This document shows positions 47,561 to 59,090 of a stretch of DNA of 64,000 nucleotides, one piece after another; position 1 is the stretch's first letter; the number at the start of each line of letters is the position of its first letter. Position numbers and translations under genes: made by a program. Source of the stretch: Lytechinus pictus (lineage: Eukaryota; Echinodermata; Echinoidea; Temnopleuroida; Toxopneustidae). The notes under the pieces were generated by a model that had not been told where the DNA came from, did no database searches, and worked only from the letters and a program-made list of their open reading frames with translations. Where the stretch lies: contig NC_087245.1 of assembly GCF_037042905.1 (NCBI RefSeq), positions 12,710,501-12,774,500 on the forward strand. The letters are read 5' to 3'.

Positions 47561-50500
47561 TAATAGATGTCACGGCGATCTCAAATTAATTGCACAATCT
47601 ACATGTGTATCAGGAAGTGTTTTGAAATTGCTTCGACTTCGAAACTGTTTAAATATTGCGCCAAGAGTTATTTCAAATGGCCACCGATCATACCGATACA
47701 TTTTGTATGATCGGTAATCGGCATGAAATGGCCGGTTAGCTGTGATTAGATCGTTACCGGCTGCCGATGAAGGGTTACAGGGTTACTCTCAAACTATATT
47801 CTGTACAATACAGTGCAATGTAAAAATCTGCTAAACAAAACTCTTTTTGTATAGCAGTCTTTAAAAAATGTGGAGCAGATTGGAATTCATTACCAGGAAA
47901 ATGTATGTTCATGACAGATTACAAAATGTTTAAAGGGGTACTCCAGGCTGACAAGAATATGATTGGAACAGATAAAGACAAATCAGACAAACAAAACACT
48001 GAAAATCTGATCAAAATCAGACAAGGAATGGCAAAGTTATGGCATTTTCAAGATTTTCTTTATTTTGGTGAAAAATTTCTCGGCATGTTTTCATGAATAT
48101 TCAAAGAGCAAACTGATTGTCATGTCCCCATTTGTTCTTTTGTATTTTATTACATGAAATTATGTCAATTCAATTTTTTTTCTCCAACAACTAAAGATAT
48201 TGGATTGACAACTGATTTAATGCATTAAATATTCATTGCTGCAACTTAGGGTGTGTTCAGTGTTGATTTTCAAATTCAGACAGCATCAGGAATCATGATT
48301 GAAAACTCAGTTGCAGAACCCAAACACGATCAGCGGTGCACTGTTCAGTGTCGAAAATATAAAGCTGATTATTTGTTGATCATCTTTAGATTTCTTGCTT
48401 TCGTTAAAGCAGCTTTATCGTGCGCAGTTTGACCCATCACAAGAAAGGTCAATTCTTGCACCTGCTTGTGTAGGCTTCCACTGCAAGAGCAAATGTAAAG
48501 ACATTTCAAAACTAAATCGTGTTCAATGTCGCGTTCACGATGCTTAAGGTTGTCAAATTTGAGCTGATCGCGCCTACAAACGCATCATTTTGACGTTTAA
48601 ATTTTCCTTCAATTCATGATTTAAAAGACATTTACTTTTATGACTGGGAATGAAGGACATTGAACAGACCCTTTGCTTCTCATTATATGCGTTTTGTAAT
48701 CATGTTTTCAATCATGATTCAGTTTTCCGTTAAAATTTGGAAACTCACCCTTATGAGGGAGACAGATCATTCATACATGCATGAAAAAATGAAATAGATA
48801 TGATTTCATACAATAACATAAGAAAAACTAGAACTGCAATCGTTTCATTACGATGTGCATGCATTGACGTGTCTGATTTAGAGGTCAAGTCTACCTCATA
48901 GAAATTTTGATTTGAATCAATAGGGAAAAATCAGACAAGCACAATGCTGAAAATTTCATCAAAATCGGATGTAAAAAAAGAAAGTTATGACATTTCAAAG
49001 TTTCGCTTATTTTTAACAAAAGAGTTATATGAACGAGCCAGTTACATCCAAATGAGAGAGATGATGATGTCACTCACTCAAAATGGTGCATGCACTGTCA
49101 TGCATGAATGATTTTAGAAAATGAAATAAGAGGTACACAATAATGCATCATGGACAACATGTCTACCAAATCGGAATGAATTTGGATGAGGAGCGGAGGC
49201 AGGGGAAGACTAACAAAAATTACATGTTAATCAAAGTGGATTTTGGTACATTTTGCCCTCCATAGGAAGTTACATTCTCAAGTCAAAAGGATTTCGTCCA
49301 TTGGGCCATTTTTAGACCATATGGCCGCTCAAAAAAAAGAGAGAGAAGGGAGAGAAAGACACAGAGAGTAATATGAATACGCATACACATTTCCCTGACA
49401 GTTCATTAACGTAACTCAGTGTAAAGTACATAGCAGAACGATGTGCATGCATAATACGTTATGCCATAGACATTGTGTACAATTCTGTTGTTGATAATGT
49501 GTGCACTGTGAGTAGTAAACCATGTGTTCAGATTGGCTTATCTTGAAATTTTCTGTTGTAACCTATGTCGTATTTGGTATCACTGGATAGGGCATTCCAA
49601 TGCGGTGACATTGATACCACTTTTATTTTTGCGCAAGCAATAGACCGGAAGTAAATGCCATATAAAGAAAGACATTAAAAATGACAGTTTTGCACAATAA
49701 TTTTAAGCTGACGTGAGCTCTATGTCAGTTTCTGTCATAAAAGGTTGACGAACGGTTAAAGTATATATCAATACTCATATCTGCCAAGTTAGAAAGGATA
49801 AGCTTCAATAATAAGGAAATAAGAGCAAGTTGAAGTTGTGCTGGCATTATAGTGCATTTTTGCGTATTTTGCTGATTTTCGGGAGCATTTTTCAGATATT
49901 TCGTCAGCTGTAAGGTATATATTTATCTAAATGGCATGAATGGGCATATCTTGAACACCCTAAATCTAAAAAAGGGTACGGGTTTGGCCATGCATGACGC
50001 AATGAGGAGCATTCAAAGATAAGCGTTTTTGAAACTTTAGAGGGCGCTTTTTCAATGCCGGAAGGTCGATGATGTGTGAAAACTAAGTCGTATGTATGAT
50101 ATGTTGCCAGTATCAATTCCTGAAAATATCAACTCGAATTGAATAAAAAGAAAAAAGTTATGGCCATTTTACGATTATTTGACTTTACGTTTCAATAAAT
50201 ATGAAGTTTTTGAAGGAAGGCTATTTCGGATTTGAATTTAGGGCATGAAGATGGCATTTTGAAGGTCAGGTTATACGTCGCAAATGATGGAGCAACTCTT
50301 TGACTATCTATAGCAATTTGTTAGAAGTCTGTAACATGCAGGATGCGGGAGTTAGGACGATATAAGTAATGGTATGCAAATGGACTTGAAATTTACAAAA
50401 TGGCGCCTGGATGGTCATGCATGAGTGATTTTGGAAAATGGAAGACGAGGTGCACAACTAGGGATGCTTGACGACATGTCTACAAAGTTTGGATGAATTT

Positions 50501-51005
50501 GGATGAGGGACGGAGTCAGGGTAGAGCTAACAAAAACCATGTGTTAAACAAATGGGATTTTGTGGAAGAAGAAGAAGAAGAAGACGACGGAATAGGAATA
50601 CGGAACAAGAACAATGCATTGTCGCCATTGGGCGTCAATGCAATGAAAGTGTGGATGTGACATCCTCACCACACCTAATGAATATTCATGACGAAGTGCA
50701 TATAACTGTTTTCACAAAATATTGCTAAACTTTAAAGTTCAATAACTTTGTTATCTGATTTTGATGACATTCTTAGCATTTTGCCCGATAAATTTTACTT
50801 TGTTTATTTTGACCTGATTATTGTCAGTCCGGAGAACCCTTTAAAATTATAGAAAACTGGTCTCCCAAACAAGAGACTGTCTCTGAAATTGAATGCCAAA
50901 ATCATAATTCAAATTCATAATATATACATGTATGTTCTTCTTTGATGCGTACTGTAAAGTGAGCTTTGTATTTTAGCTGACCTCTTTTGTCTATTGTTTC
51001 TGCAG
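47561..51005. other. Upstream DNA or intron of RAB5, with dispersed repeats
   Basis: Contains the dispersed family at 47929-48180 and 48885-49080 (TCAGACAAGCACAATGCTGAAA, GATGATGATGTCACTCACT in the second). A diverged direct repeat pair lies at 49080-49250 and 50400-50560 (TGTCATGCATGA, GACATGTCTAC, GAATTTGGATGAG). The ends AAAGGGGTACTCCAGGCTGACAA (47935) and TTGTCAGTCCGGAGAACCC (50823-50841) are inverted, so a composite element of about 2.9 kb is possible. A GAA/GAC purine run lies near 50565-50590. Confidence 0.5.
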
Positions 51006-51215
51006 GTTTTGTGAAAATCTTGAAGGTTGGAGAGCATAGAGGGTGGTGAAATCTGTTAGTTATCAAAGAACCATATCTTCTGGAGGAAGGAGCCTAGCAG
51101 ATGTTCCTGGTGTTACCTTCAGCTTCAGCACTTACATCATTTTTGGTGGAGTCTGCACACAAGCCCACAGACACTCCCTAATTCACTGGATTTTGTCATC
51201 TTTTTATTGTGAACA
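51006..51215 (+). other. RAB5: RAB5 5' UTR part of the first coding exon
   Basis: Follows TCTATTGTTTCTGCAG, a strong 3' splice site, so transcription starts further upstream. It contains one short upstream frame: ATG at 51101 reading 26 codons to TAA at 51181, ending 34 bases before the RAB5 ATG. That may modestly reduce translation. Confidence 0.6.
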
Positions 51216-51375
51216 ATGGCTAATAGGGGAGGAGCACAAAGACCAAATGGCACACAGGGCAAGATATGTCAGTTCAAACTGGTGCTTTTGGGAGAGTCTG
51301 CAGTTGGAAAGTCAAGTTTAGTGTTACGGTTTGTCAAAGGTCAATTCCACGAGTTCCAAGAAAGCACAATAGGAG
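51216..51375 (+). CDS. RAB5: RAB5 small GTPase, first coding exon
   Basis: Encodes residues 1-53 plus one base, from [20 protein letters not shown] through [15 protein letters not shown] to [10 protein letters not shown], ending at GTAAAT. RAB5 is the GTPase that organises early endosome fusion and endocytic traffic on the cytosolic face of endosomes. The P-loop GESAVGKS is at 26-33, and the start of switch I ([10 protein letters not shown]) is present. After the variable N-terminus the sequence matches animal RAB5A/C as I know them. The exon break after ESTIG is where vertebrate RAB5 genes also break. The ATG lies in a good context (ACAATGG). The remaining roughly 160 residues, including DTAGQE and the C-terminal prenylation Cys pair, are not in the window. 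Confidence 0.95.
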
Positions 51376-51585
51376 GTAAATATTCATCATTTTGGTTTTG
51401 GGGATTTGGAATATGATGATTTTTTTTGGGTAATAAAAACAGAAAATTTCATACAGTGGTAGAGGAGAGTACATGTAAAAGGGTTTGGTTGAGGGAGGAA
51501 GATGCACCAAATAGATAAAGTGGAGGGAGGCGTTTAGGGTGTTCTCTGTGAATCCGGCCATCTCCGTCAGGAATACCAAGTTTTA

Positions 51586-52183
51586 CAGGTTCGCCAGACT
51601 TATTATGGTTTGATGTGTCTTGTTCCGCAGATATGGTGAATGAAATGAATGTCAATGAAAGTTTTAATGTCAATGAACAGGAATGCCACAGTTCTGGGGG
51701 GGGGGGGGGGTATTCTGAAAAGTCTTGTAAGTTTCCACTTAACTTTCCCCATAAGTTACCCATTTAATGGAGCGCTAATGTACCTCCAAATTTGTATTCT
51801 GAAAACTCTATTAGCGCTCAATTAACTCCCTTTAGGCCACTCCCCTACTGAGCCGAATTAGCCAATCAAATGCACTCTTACAAAGTGTTACAGGTTCGCC
51901 AGACTTATTATGGTTTGAAGTGTCTTGTTCCGCAGATATGGTGAATGAAATGAATGTCAATGAAAGTTTTAATGTCAATGAACAGGAATGCCACAGTTCT
52001 GGGGGAGGGTATTCTGAAAAGTCTTGTAAGTTTCCACTTAACTTTCCTCATAAGTTACCCATTTAATGGAGCGCTAATGTACCTCCAAATTCGTATTCTG
52101 AAAAAAATTAGCGCTCAATTAACTCCCTTTAGGCCACTCCCCTACTGAGCCGAATTAGCCAATCAAATGCGCTCTTACAACGT
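51586..52183 (+). repeat. Direct tandem duplication, 305 bp period
   Basis: 51586-51890 and 51891-52183 are near-identical from CAGGTTCGCCAGACTTATTA to GCCAATCAAATGC. The main differences are a G run of 16 in the first copy against a short G/A stretch in the second, and a few small indels. Confidence 0.85.
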
Positions 52184-52544
52184 AAAATTTTCTACTAGCG
52201 TGCAGTGTTTCTTCACTTTGCTGGCTTGCAGCGCAACGCCCAGCTGCTGCAGGTGCATTGCACCACGATCCTAATACAAAGAATTTTTGCTGAAAAATAA
52301 TGCTAAAAGTATTTGCATCAGAGATTAGAGGTTCGTTATGTTGTTAAAGTTAACTGTTTTCTTGTCCCTTATTCTCTCATTTATTGTATCTTTGTGCTTT
52401 TCTCTTCTTTTTTTTTTCAAACACGTTCTGATTTTCACATCCACCTATTTGAATCTATCAAGTTGTAGCTTTCTTTTTTTTTAAACAATATTTTATTTGC
52501 CTCTGTCTCGGGGCCCTGATCGGGAGGGGGGATTCTTCTTTAAC

Positions 52545-53135
52545 TTAAAGGAGAATGAAACCCTTGAAACCAGCTGAATCCATATCAAAGAGAAAATCAA
52601 AGAAACATATTGTTGAAAGTTTGAGGAAGATTGAATGAATAATAAGAAAGTTATGAGCATTTGAATAATGAGATCACTAATGCCATGTAGATCCTCCCAT
52701 TGGCAATGCGACCAAGATCTGTGATGTCACACACGTACAACTCCCTCATTACTTTAGTACTTATTTCACTTATATTCTCACTTTTATAGAGTCTATCACA
52801 AGGTGAGGAGTTCTCTTTATGACAGGACAAGTACAGAGGTTTCACAACATTATATCATTGATGAATCGTTTGTCATATGATTAGAATGAGCAAAAAGAGA
52901 TGTTTTGGGGTACATTTTCAGTGTCCAAAAGGGGAGAGTTGTTCATCTGTGACATCATAGATCTTGGTCGCATTGCCAATGGGAGGATCTCCATAGCATT
53001 AGTGATCTCGACATTCAAATGCTCATAACTCTTCTATTGCTAGTCCTATTTTACTCAAACTTTTGTTGATCTTATTCTTTGATTTTTCTGCTTTCACAAA
53101 AGCTAACTTGCTCCAAGAGTTTCATTCTCCTTTAA
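52545..53135. mobile_element. Palindromic MITE, TTAAAGGAGAATGAAA ends
   Basis: TTAAAGGAGAATGAAA at the left and TTTCATTCTCCTTTAA at the right are perfect complements. The arms continue inverted through GATCCTCCCATTGGCAATGC, GACCAAGATCTGTGATGTCA on the left and their complements at about 52940-53000. Roughly 200 bp arms, with a spacer of about 190 bp. TTAA at the ends hints at a TTAA-targeting family (piggyBac or Kolobok type), not proven. Confidence 0.75.
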
Positions 53136-53196
53136 TTCCTAAAAATAACTTACTTTTCATTTATATGAGAAATCTATTTCAACAAATTGCTGATTT

Positions 53197-53350
53197 GAAT
53201 AAAAAGATTTTACAAATCAGACAAGCATAAATTAAAAAAAAGCCCAAATAAAATTCGACACAAAAGTTAAGACATTTAAGATTTTATAGGTGGGAAAAAA
53301 ATGGCATCACTCACTATTTTTTTTTCTTTTGTATTTTATTCTATGAGAGA
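53197..53350. repeat. Dispersed ACAAATCAGACAAGCA repeat
   Basis: Diverged copy of the family at 48900-49080, sharing AATCAGACAAGCA, GTTAAGACATTT and GGCATCACTCACT. Confidence 0.5.
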
Positions 53351-54888
53351 ATATTCATTTAAATACTAAAGGGTTCTATGCTTATTTTTTTTTATTGTCG
53401 GAATCAAGGTTTGATTCACCCCTGAACATTGGTGCACCTTTCGTGATTTGGCAATCTCATTATTGTCAAAATAATGTGCAAAAACAAAATACTTTATGAT
53501 GCTAATAAGAAAAGAAAATATAGAAAAATAATAATCATATTTCCCCTATAAGTACACAATTTCTGTTTCCTTTTCCCTCTTTTCTAATTTCTTTATTACC
53601 AAATACACTCCCTATTCCTTATTTTACTTGTTTCTAAACTACCTTCTTTCCCTTTATTCTATTCCCTTTTTATACCTTTCTCCTTTATTCTCTTCCTTCC
53701 TTCTCATTTTGGTCGCAGTATTAAACGATTTGATGATATTTATAAGAAATGGAAGCCACATTTAGCAAGAGATGATGAGACTTAATGGACCTCTTATCAC
53801 CATTATCTTTCCCCACTGGAAAGTTCGCTAATTGAGCGCGATAAGACTTTTCAGAATACCAAAAGTCTTGTAACGACTCAATTAAGTCTTCGCGCGGTCA
53901 TAACGCGTACTATTGCAAGTACGCGCAACGCACCCCTGCCAAATAAGGAAAGGGGCACTTAAGTGACTTTTCAGAATACTAAAATGCTAATTGAGCGCTA
54001 ATTAACCACTAATTGAGCTTTCAGAATACCGCCCCTGGCATTTTCATTTTTTTTTACCTCAAGGTCTGGCTGGTCAAGATTTCTCAGGCTGGAGAAAACT
54101 AGGGATGCAACTTTTCTGGTTTTACTCTGAATTTCGATTTTTTTCCCATTATCTGTCCTATTTCTGGGTTTTAGACTTTTCCTGTTTTCTGTATACATAA
54201 AAAAATGTTGGAATAGCCCTCCTTTCAACCCCCCCTCTCTCGATCGCTCTGTATGTCGATTGACGGAATGAACACGCGCTGATCAACGGACATAAGCACT
54301 TACCATAAATTACCTCTCCAAACCATCACGGTCGACCAGTCACCGTCTGCCATCCGCCGGGGACAGCGTTATAGACTGCTCACTGCTCAGCTTCGCGTTA
54401 ACTTGCTGCGCTGGCCATGTGACTTGCCACCGTATTTGGTACGTCGCAAGCGCAATGTGTACGAAGGGGCTCGGCCTAAGCAGAGGCTAAGAAAGTTCAA
54501 CAGAAATCAGTAGAAAACACCAGTGCACAAAGCAAAGCAGCTGATATCATGTAATTTTAATAAGAGAAATGTTGTTACTATACATGTATCAAGTATTAAG
54601 TATATCTACAGAACAAAGAGCAACAACCTCAACAGGAGAAAAAACAAGTCCTATCCATGCAAGAAACAGGAAGGCCATAGAAACCATTCATAAACATGTG
54701 CAAGAGAAAAGTAAAACTGGAATAAGCCTAGGTATTCACTACTTGTAACAATTTTTGTGATGAGGGGACCCTTCATCTTCTGTGTTTTCTGAAAAAAGGG
54801 GACCCCAATTTTATGTATTTTCTCCTGTTAGGGTTAGGCTGTAACAACACTTTTTTTGAGGAGGGAACACATTTTTGTCTTCATAGCA

Positions 54889-55560
54889 GAGCGAGACTAT
54901 AGGCGCCGCTTTTCCGACGGCGGCGGCGGCGTCAACATTGAAATCTTAATAACCAAGGTTAAGTTTTTGAAATGTCATAACTTAAAAAGTATATTGACCT
55001 AGTTCATGAAACTTGGACATAAGGGTAATCAAGTATTACTGAACATTCTGCTTAAGTTTCAGGTCACATGACCAAGGTCAAATGTCATTTAGGGTCAATG
55101 AACTTAGACCTTGTTGGGGGAATCAATATCAAAATCTTAACCAAGGTTAAGTTTTTGATATGTTGTCATAACTATGAAAGTTTATGGATCTAGTTCATAA
55201 AACTTGGAATACAAGAGTAATCAAGTATCACTGAACATCCCCTGTGAGTTTCAGGTCACAAAACCAAGGTCAAAGGTCAGTTAAGGTCAATAAACTTAGG
55301 CCATGTTGGGGTAATTGTTGAATTGCCATCATAACTTTGAAAGTTTATAGATAGAGTGAATGAAATGTGGACATGGGTGTAGTTGACAAGTCTTAAGTCA
55401 CCGTTCAAATGTCATTTATGGTCAATGAATGTGGTATTATGTCATTATATGAATGGTGTTTTTGTGAATGATTATTTTATAGTAGTTTTCAAAGTTAGCA
55501 CTGCTGCTATATTAAATCGCGTAATGCAGGCGAGACTGCCAGAGGCGTTCCACTTGTTTT
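54889..55560 (+). mobile_element. GTCTCAC-ended DR1 repeat element, copy 2
   Basis: From ATAGCAGAGCGAGACTATAG and CGCTTTTCCGACGGCGGCGG to GCAGGCGAGACTGCCAGAGG and CCACTTGTTTT. Three to four subunits. One perfect AGGTCAAAGGTCA (55267-55279) and a degenerate one near 55075. The left terminus is diverged. Confidence 0.75.
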
Positions 55561-56444
55561 CCGATGTTAGCGTTGACTTCCTGAAAAAAAATGGCGGCTG
55601 ACATCGGCTCGCGAAAGTGCCAGTTTTTAGTGAGGACATGTTTTCACAATCCACGAACATCGGAAAAAACGTGAAAATTTCACTTCTTTAGACCCCTTGT
55701 TTCCTAACTACGATGTTAAGAATCACCGATGGTGATATTTTTTATGCGAAATATGGTGATTTAGGTAAGAAAAAAATCACTTTTTATTTGAGGTATTGCC
55801 CATGGCCATGTCGCCGGATGATTTTGTAGTGTGGGAGTGAGTTAGAGAACGTGTAGTGTACATGTCTAGAGTGTGTTGGTGATTTCAGTGGTAGGACCTA
55901 TATTGCGGAGTCTGCTGGGCTGCGCTGATTTAACGGCTGGACACCGACGCAGTTACTCTAACTTTTACTAGATCTTTTCCTACGCAATTTGAACATTGAC
56001 CTGTACTTTATTTATACGAATAATTGTCAAATTTTTGAGGAAGAAAGGAGATTTCCAACTTTTGATCTCAATTGAGCCTTCGAAGTTGAACACCAAATCA
56101 ACTTGCTTCGCTTGCCTAAACTCCCGGCACCCGCCGAGTTGCTGCGCCCCAGCCTCCCCGTCTCGCCGGCGCAATGCAAGTGCTGTGGTGGGTGCGGGTC
56201 GGGCGCATGCAGCCGTTAGTTTCGGCTCTGTTTTTGTCATGGTTGAAAATCTGCTTTCTTATACCAACAAACACTTATCCATTGTAGGTTATGATATAAC
56301 CTTGTCCTCAGTCAGTAACCTCTGTGTGGTGAAATAACAGGAATAAGATTGTCAATGTTTGGCTTATTTCCCCTTGATGCATGATTGCATTGATGATGTA
56401 CATGTAGGCTGGATAAATAGATGTTTGATTTTTTGGCACGTCAG
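55561..56444. other. Possible promoter-like DNA
   Basis: AAAAATGGCGGCTGACATCG near 55587 contains the AANATGGCGGC core bound by YY1 in many animal promoters. A possible 5' splice site (TTAG|GTAAGA) follows near 55764. A GC-rich patch lies at 56110-56215. No protein is supported: the ATG at 55590 opens only 27 codons. Confidence 0.3.
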
Positions 56445-56448
56445 TTTT

Positions 56449-57402
56449 TGTCTCACCTGCATAGCAGAGTGAGACTATAGGCGCCGCTTTTCCGACGGCG
56501 ACGGCGGCGGCGGCGTCAACACCAAATCTTAACCTGAGGTTAAGTTTTTGAAATGACAGCATAACTTAGAAAGTATATGGACCTAGTTCATGAAACTTGG
56601 CCATAAGGTTAATCAAGTATTACTGAAGATCCTGCCTGAGTTTCATGTCACATGACCAAGGTCAAAGGTCATTTAGGGTCAATGAACTTAGACCATGTTG
56701 GGGGAATCAACATCAAAATCTTAACCTAAGGTTAAGTTTTTGAAATGTCATCATAACTTAGAAAATATATGGACCTAGTTCATGAAACTTATACATAAGG
56801 TTAATCAAGTATCACTGAACATCCTGCATGAGTTTCACATCACATGACCAAGGTCAAAGGTCATTTAGGGTCAATGAACTTTGGCCGAATTGGGGGTATC
56901 TGTTGAATTACCATCATAACTTTGAAAGTTTATGGATCTGATTCATGAAACTTGGACATAATAGTAATCAAGTATTACTGAACATCCTGTGCAAGTTTCA
57001 GGTCACATGATCAAGGTCAAAGGTCATTTAGGGTCAATGAACTTTGGCCAAATTGGGGTATTTGTTGAATTACAGCCATAAATTTGAAAGTGTGTTGGTC
57101 TAGTTCATAAAACTTGGACATAATAGTAATCAAGTATCACTGAACATCCTGTGCGAGTTTCAGGTCACATGATCAAGGTCAAAGGTCATGTAAGGTCAAA
57201 GAACTTTGGCCACGTTGGGGGTATTTGTTGAATTGCCATCATATCTCTATAAGTGTATTGGTCTAGTTCATAAAACGTGGAAATAAGAGTAACCAAGTAT
57301 CACTGAACATCTTGTGCGAGTTATAGTAGTTTTCAAAATCAGCACTGCTGCTATATTGAATCGCGTGATGCAGGTGAGACGGCCAGAGGCATTCCACTTG
57401 TT
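56449..57402 (+). mobile_element. GTCTCACCTGCAT-ended DR1 repeat element, copy 3 (most complete)
   Basis: Left TGTCTCACCTGCATAGCAG is inverted at the right as GTGATGCAGGTGAGACGG. After a GGCGGCGGCGGCGTC tract come five subunits of about 160-190 bp, each with CATGAAACTTGG, CAAGTATNACTGAACATCC, TTTCAGGTCACATGA and CAAGGTCAAAGGTCA. Perfect DR1 motifs at 56659, 56851, 57014 and 57176. Non-coding and non-autonomous. Confidence 0.8.
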
Positions 57403-59082
57403 TATAAAGTAGGGCTAACTTAAATCTAAATTCATCATAAAAAATATGCCCTGGCCCAAAATTCAGTTGAATTCTTGAAATCATTTTTTTCTAATTAAAA
57501 AGAGAATCTGTATCTGCATCAATCTCACTTTCCACCAATAGAGGGCCTCACAAAAATATGCTCAAAATAAAAGTTTTTGAGAGCTCTGGTGAACAAGAAA
57601 AATTATTCCTTACAGATTTAAATGAAAACAAATCACACCTGAATGAAACTGGTTGGGTTTTTGTCACAAAAGTGATATTTTAAAGACCTTTTTTTTATTT
57701 TTAATTGATGAATTAAAGTCAACTTTACATTTAGGTCTGGTGTGGTAATGAGGGTAAATTTGTTTTAAAAAGTGTAGGGAAATGCTACTTTTACATGCTG
57801 AAAATGCAAAGAGTCCCTACCATTGGAGCGGGCCGGACACCCGCTCGGCGCCTTCGTAGTTTTGATACTGATTTTTTATTATCAAAGGTTGGCAGGTATG
57901 GATGTACAGCATACAAACTTACAAAGCAGGTTATTTATTTTGGGAGTGAGTCATAGTATGTTCTGTATGGTATATATTCATCATGCTAGAATGCATAGTT
58001 ACTGTACATTGAGAGATCTGTAGAGGTATTGTATACTTCTTCAGTACAGGAGAGGTAATGAGGCCTTACAGGTTTTCCTTATCAGGATTAATTTAAACAA
58101 AAAAGTGTGAACACTAAAATATTACAATAAAATCATTTTGTCTAACCTCAACATAGCTTTTTATTAACTCAGTCTGGACCAGGAGCCACAATTGAAGGCA
58201 AGTGTCTCCTGGTCCCCTAGATTTTTTGGATGACCAGGCGCCACATTGGTGAAACCAGGAGCCCCAATTTTTCTTTTTAAATTCAGTCATTTCGGACACT
58301 TTAAATCTTTCAACTGTGCAACAAAATTGTTAATTATGAGCATGCCATTATAATTATTTTTTGTTAAGCCACTCAGAGTACAATATGCCACGCCGAAGGA
58401 CATTATACATGTAGCTGCACCAGCAGTGATTCAAATCCCATAACGCCTCTATTTTATTTAGCGGTATGCATGGACACTCGCGTTTATGCATACGTAATGA
58501 TCTGTGAAGATGATCTTACAGATCAGAATTTTTTTTCCTTAATCTTGATGAAATGTTATGAAATTGATCTCATATTCTACATGAAACTTGTTGGTGTTGG
58601 AGTTAAGTTGGCGCTCTTCAATCTAGTAGATCATCTGCGCCAGATATGTATAAATGAAATTCATGTATTATATTTTAGTGAATGATATATTTAGCTTCAA
58701 AATTTTTTTTTTTTTTCAAGAAATATACATGTAAATTGTAAGAATAGAATTTACTTTCAAATAGAGATCATACTTGCATCAGATTGATATTATAATAATT
58801 CTTCTTTACGATTAAAAAGGAATTATGAAATTCAATGATGTAGCAAATTCAGGAACCAGCAAAAAATCATGGGAATGTCCATCAGTAATAATTCGAAATA
58901 GGCACGATATCGCCAAAGTGGGAATCAAGCGTTCTGATTGGTCAACTTTGCGTCACACTGCTGTAAATTGCTAATATGTCTCTTACGATCACAAATGGAA
59001 CTGCTTCGGGAAGTGTGGCGTGCGGCGATACGCACACTGATTACTTTTCTTGGGGACGTGAGTTTGAATCCAAATACCAGGT
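57403..59082. other. Intron DNA without a supported feature
   Basis: AT-rich. A small hairpin at 58173-58213 (GGACCAGGAG with CTCCTGGTCC) and T12-13 near 58705. No exon recognised. Confidence 0.4.
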
Positions 59083-59090
59083 ACATGTAT

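Larger units (their letters stand above)
51685..54042. mobile_element. TIR element, GGGCGGTATTCTGAAA ends
   Basis: The left end (G run, then GTATTCTGAAAAGTC, with ATTAGCGCTCAATTA inside) is inverted at 53830-54042 (TAATTGAGCGCTAATTAACC, TTTCAGAATACCGCCCC). The left end lies in the tandem duplication, so it is present twice. A palindromic MITE (52545-53135) sits inside. No transposase. Confidence 0.55.

Noticed and set aside
51043..51321. Long frame overlapping the RAB5 start
   Set aside because: It begins at GTG, not ATG, and is out of frame with RAB5. The RAB5 frame is unambiguous.
54100..54890. Gene in the GC-richer stretch after the TIR element
   Set aside because: No frame with domain content and no paired splice sites.
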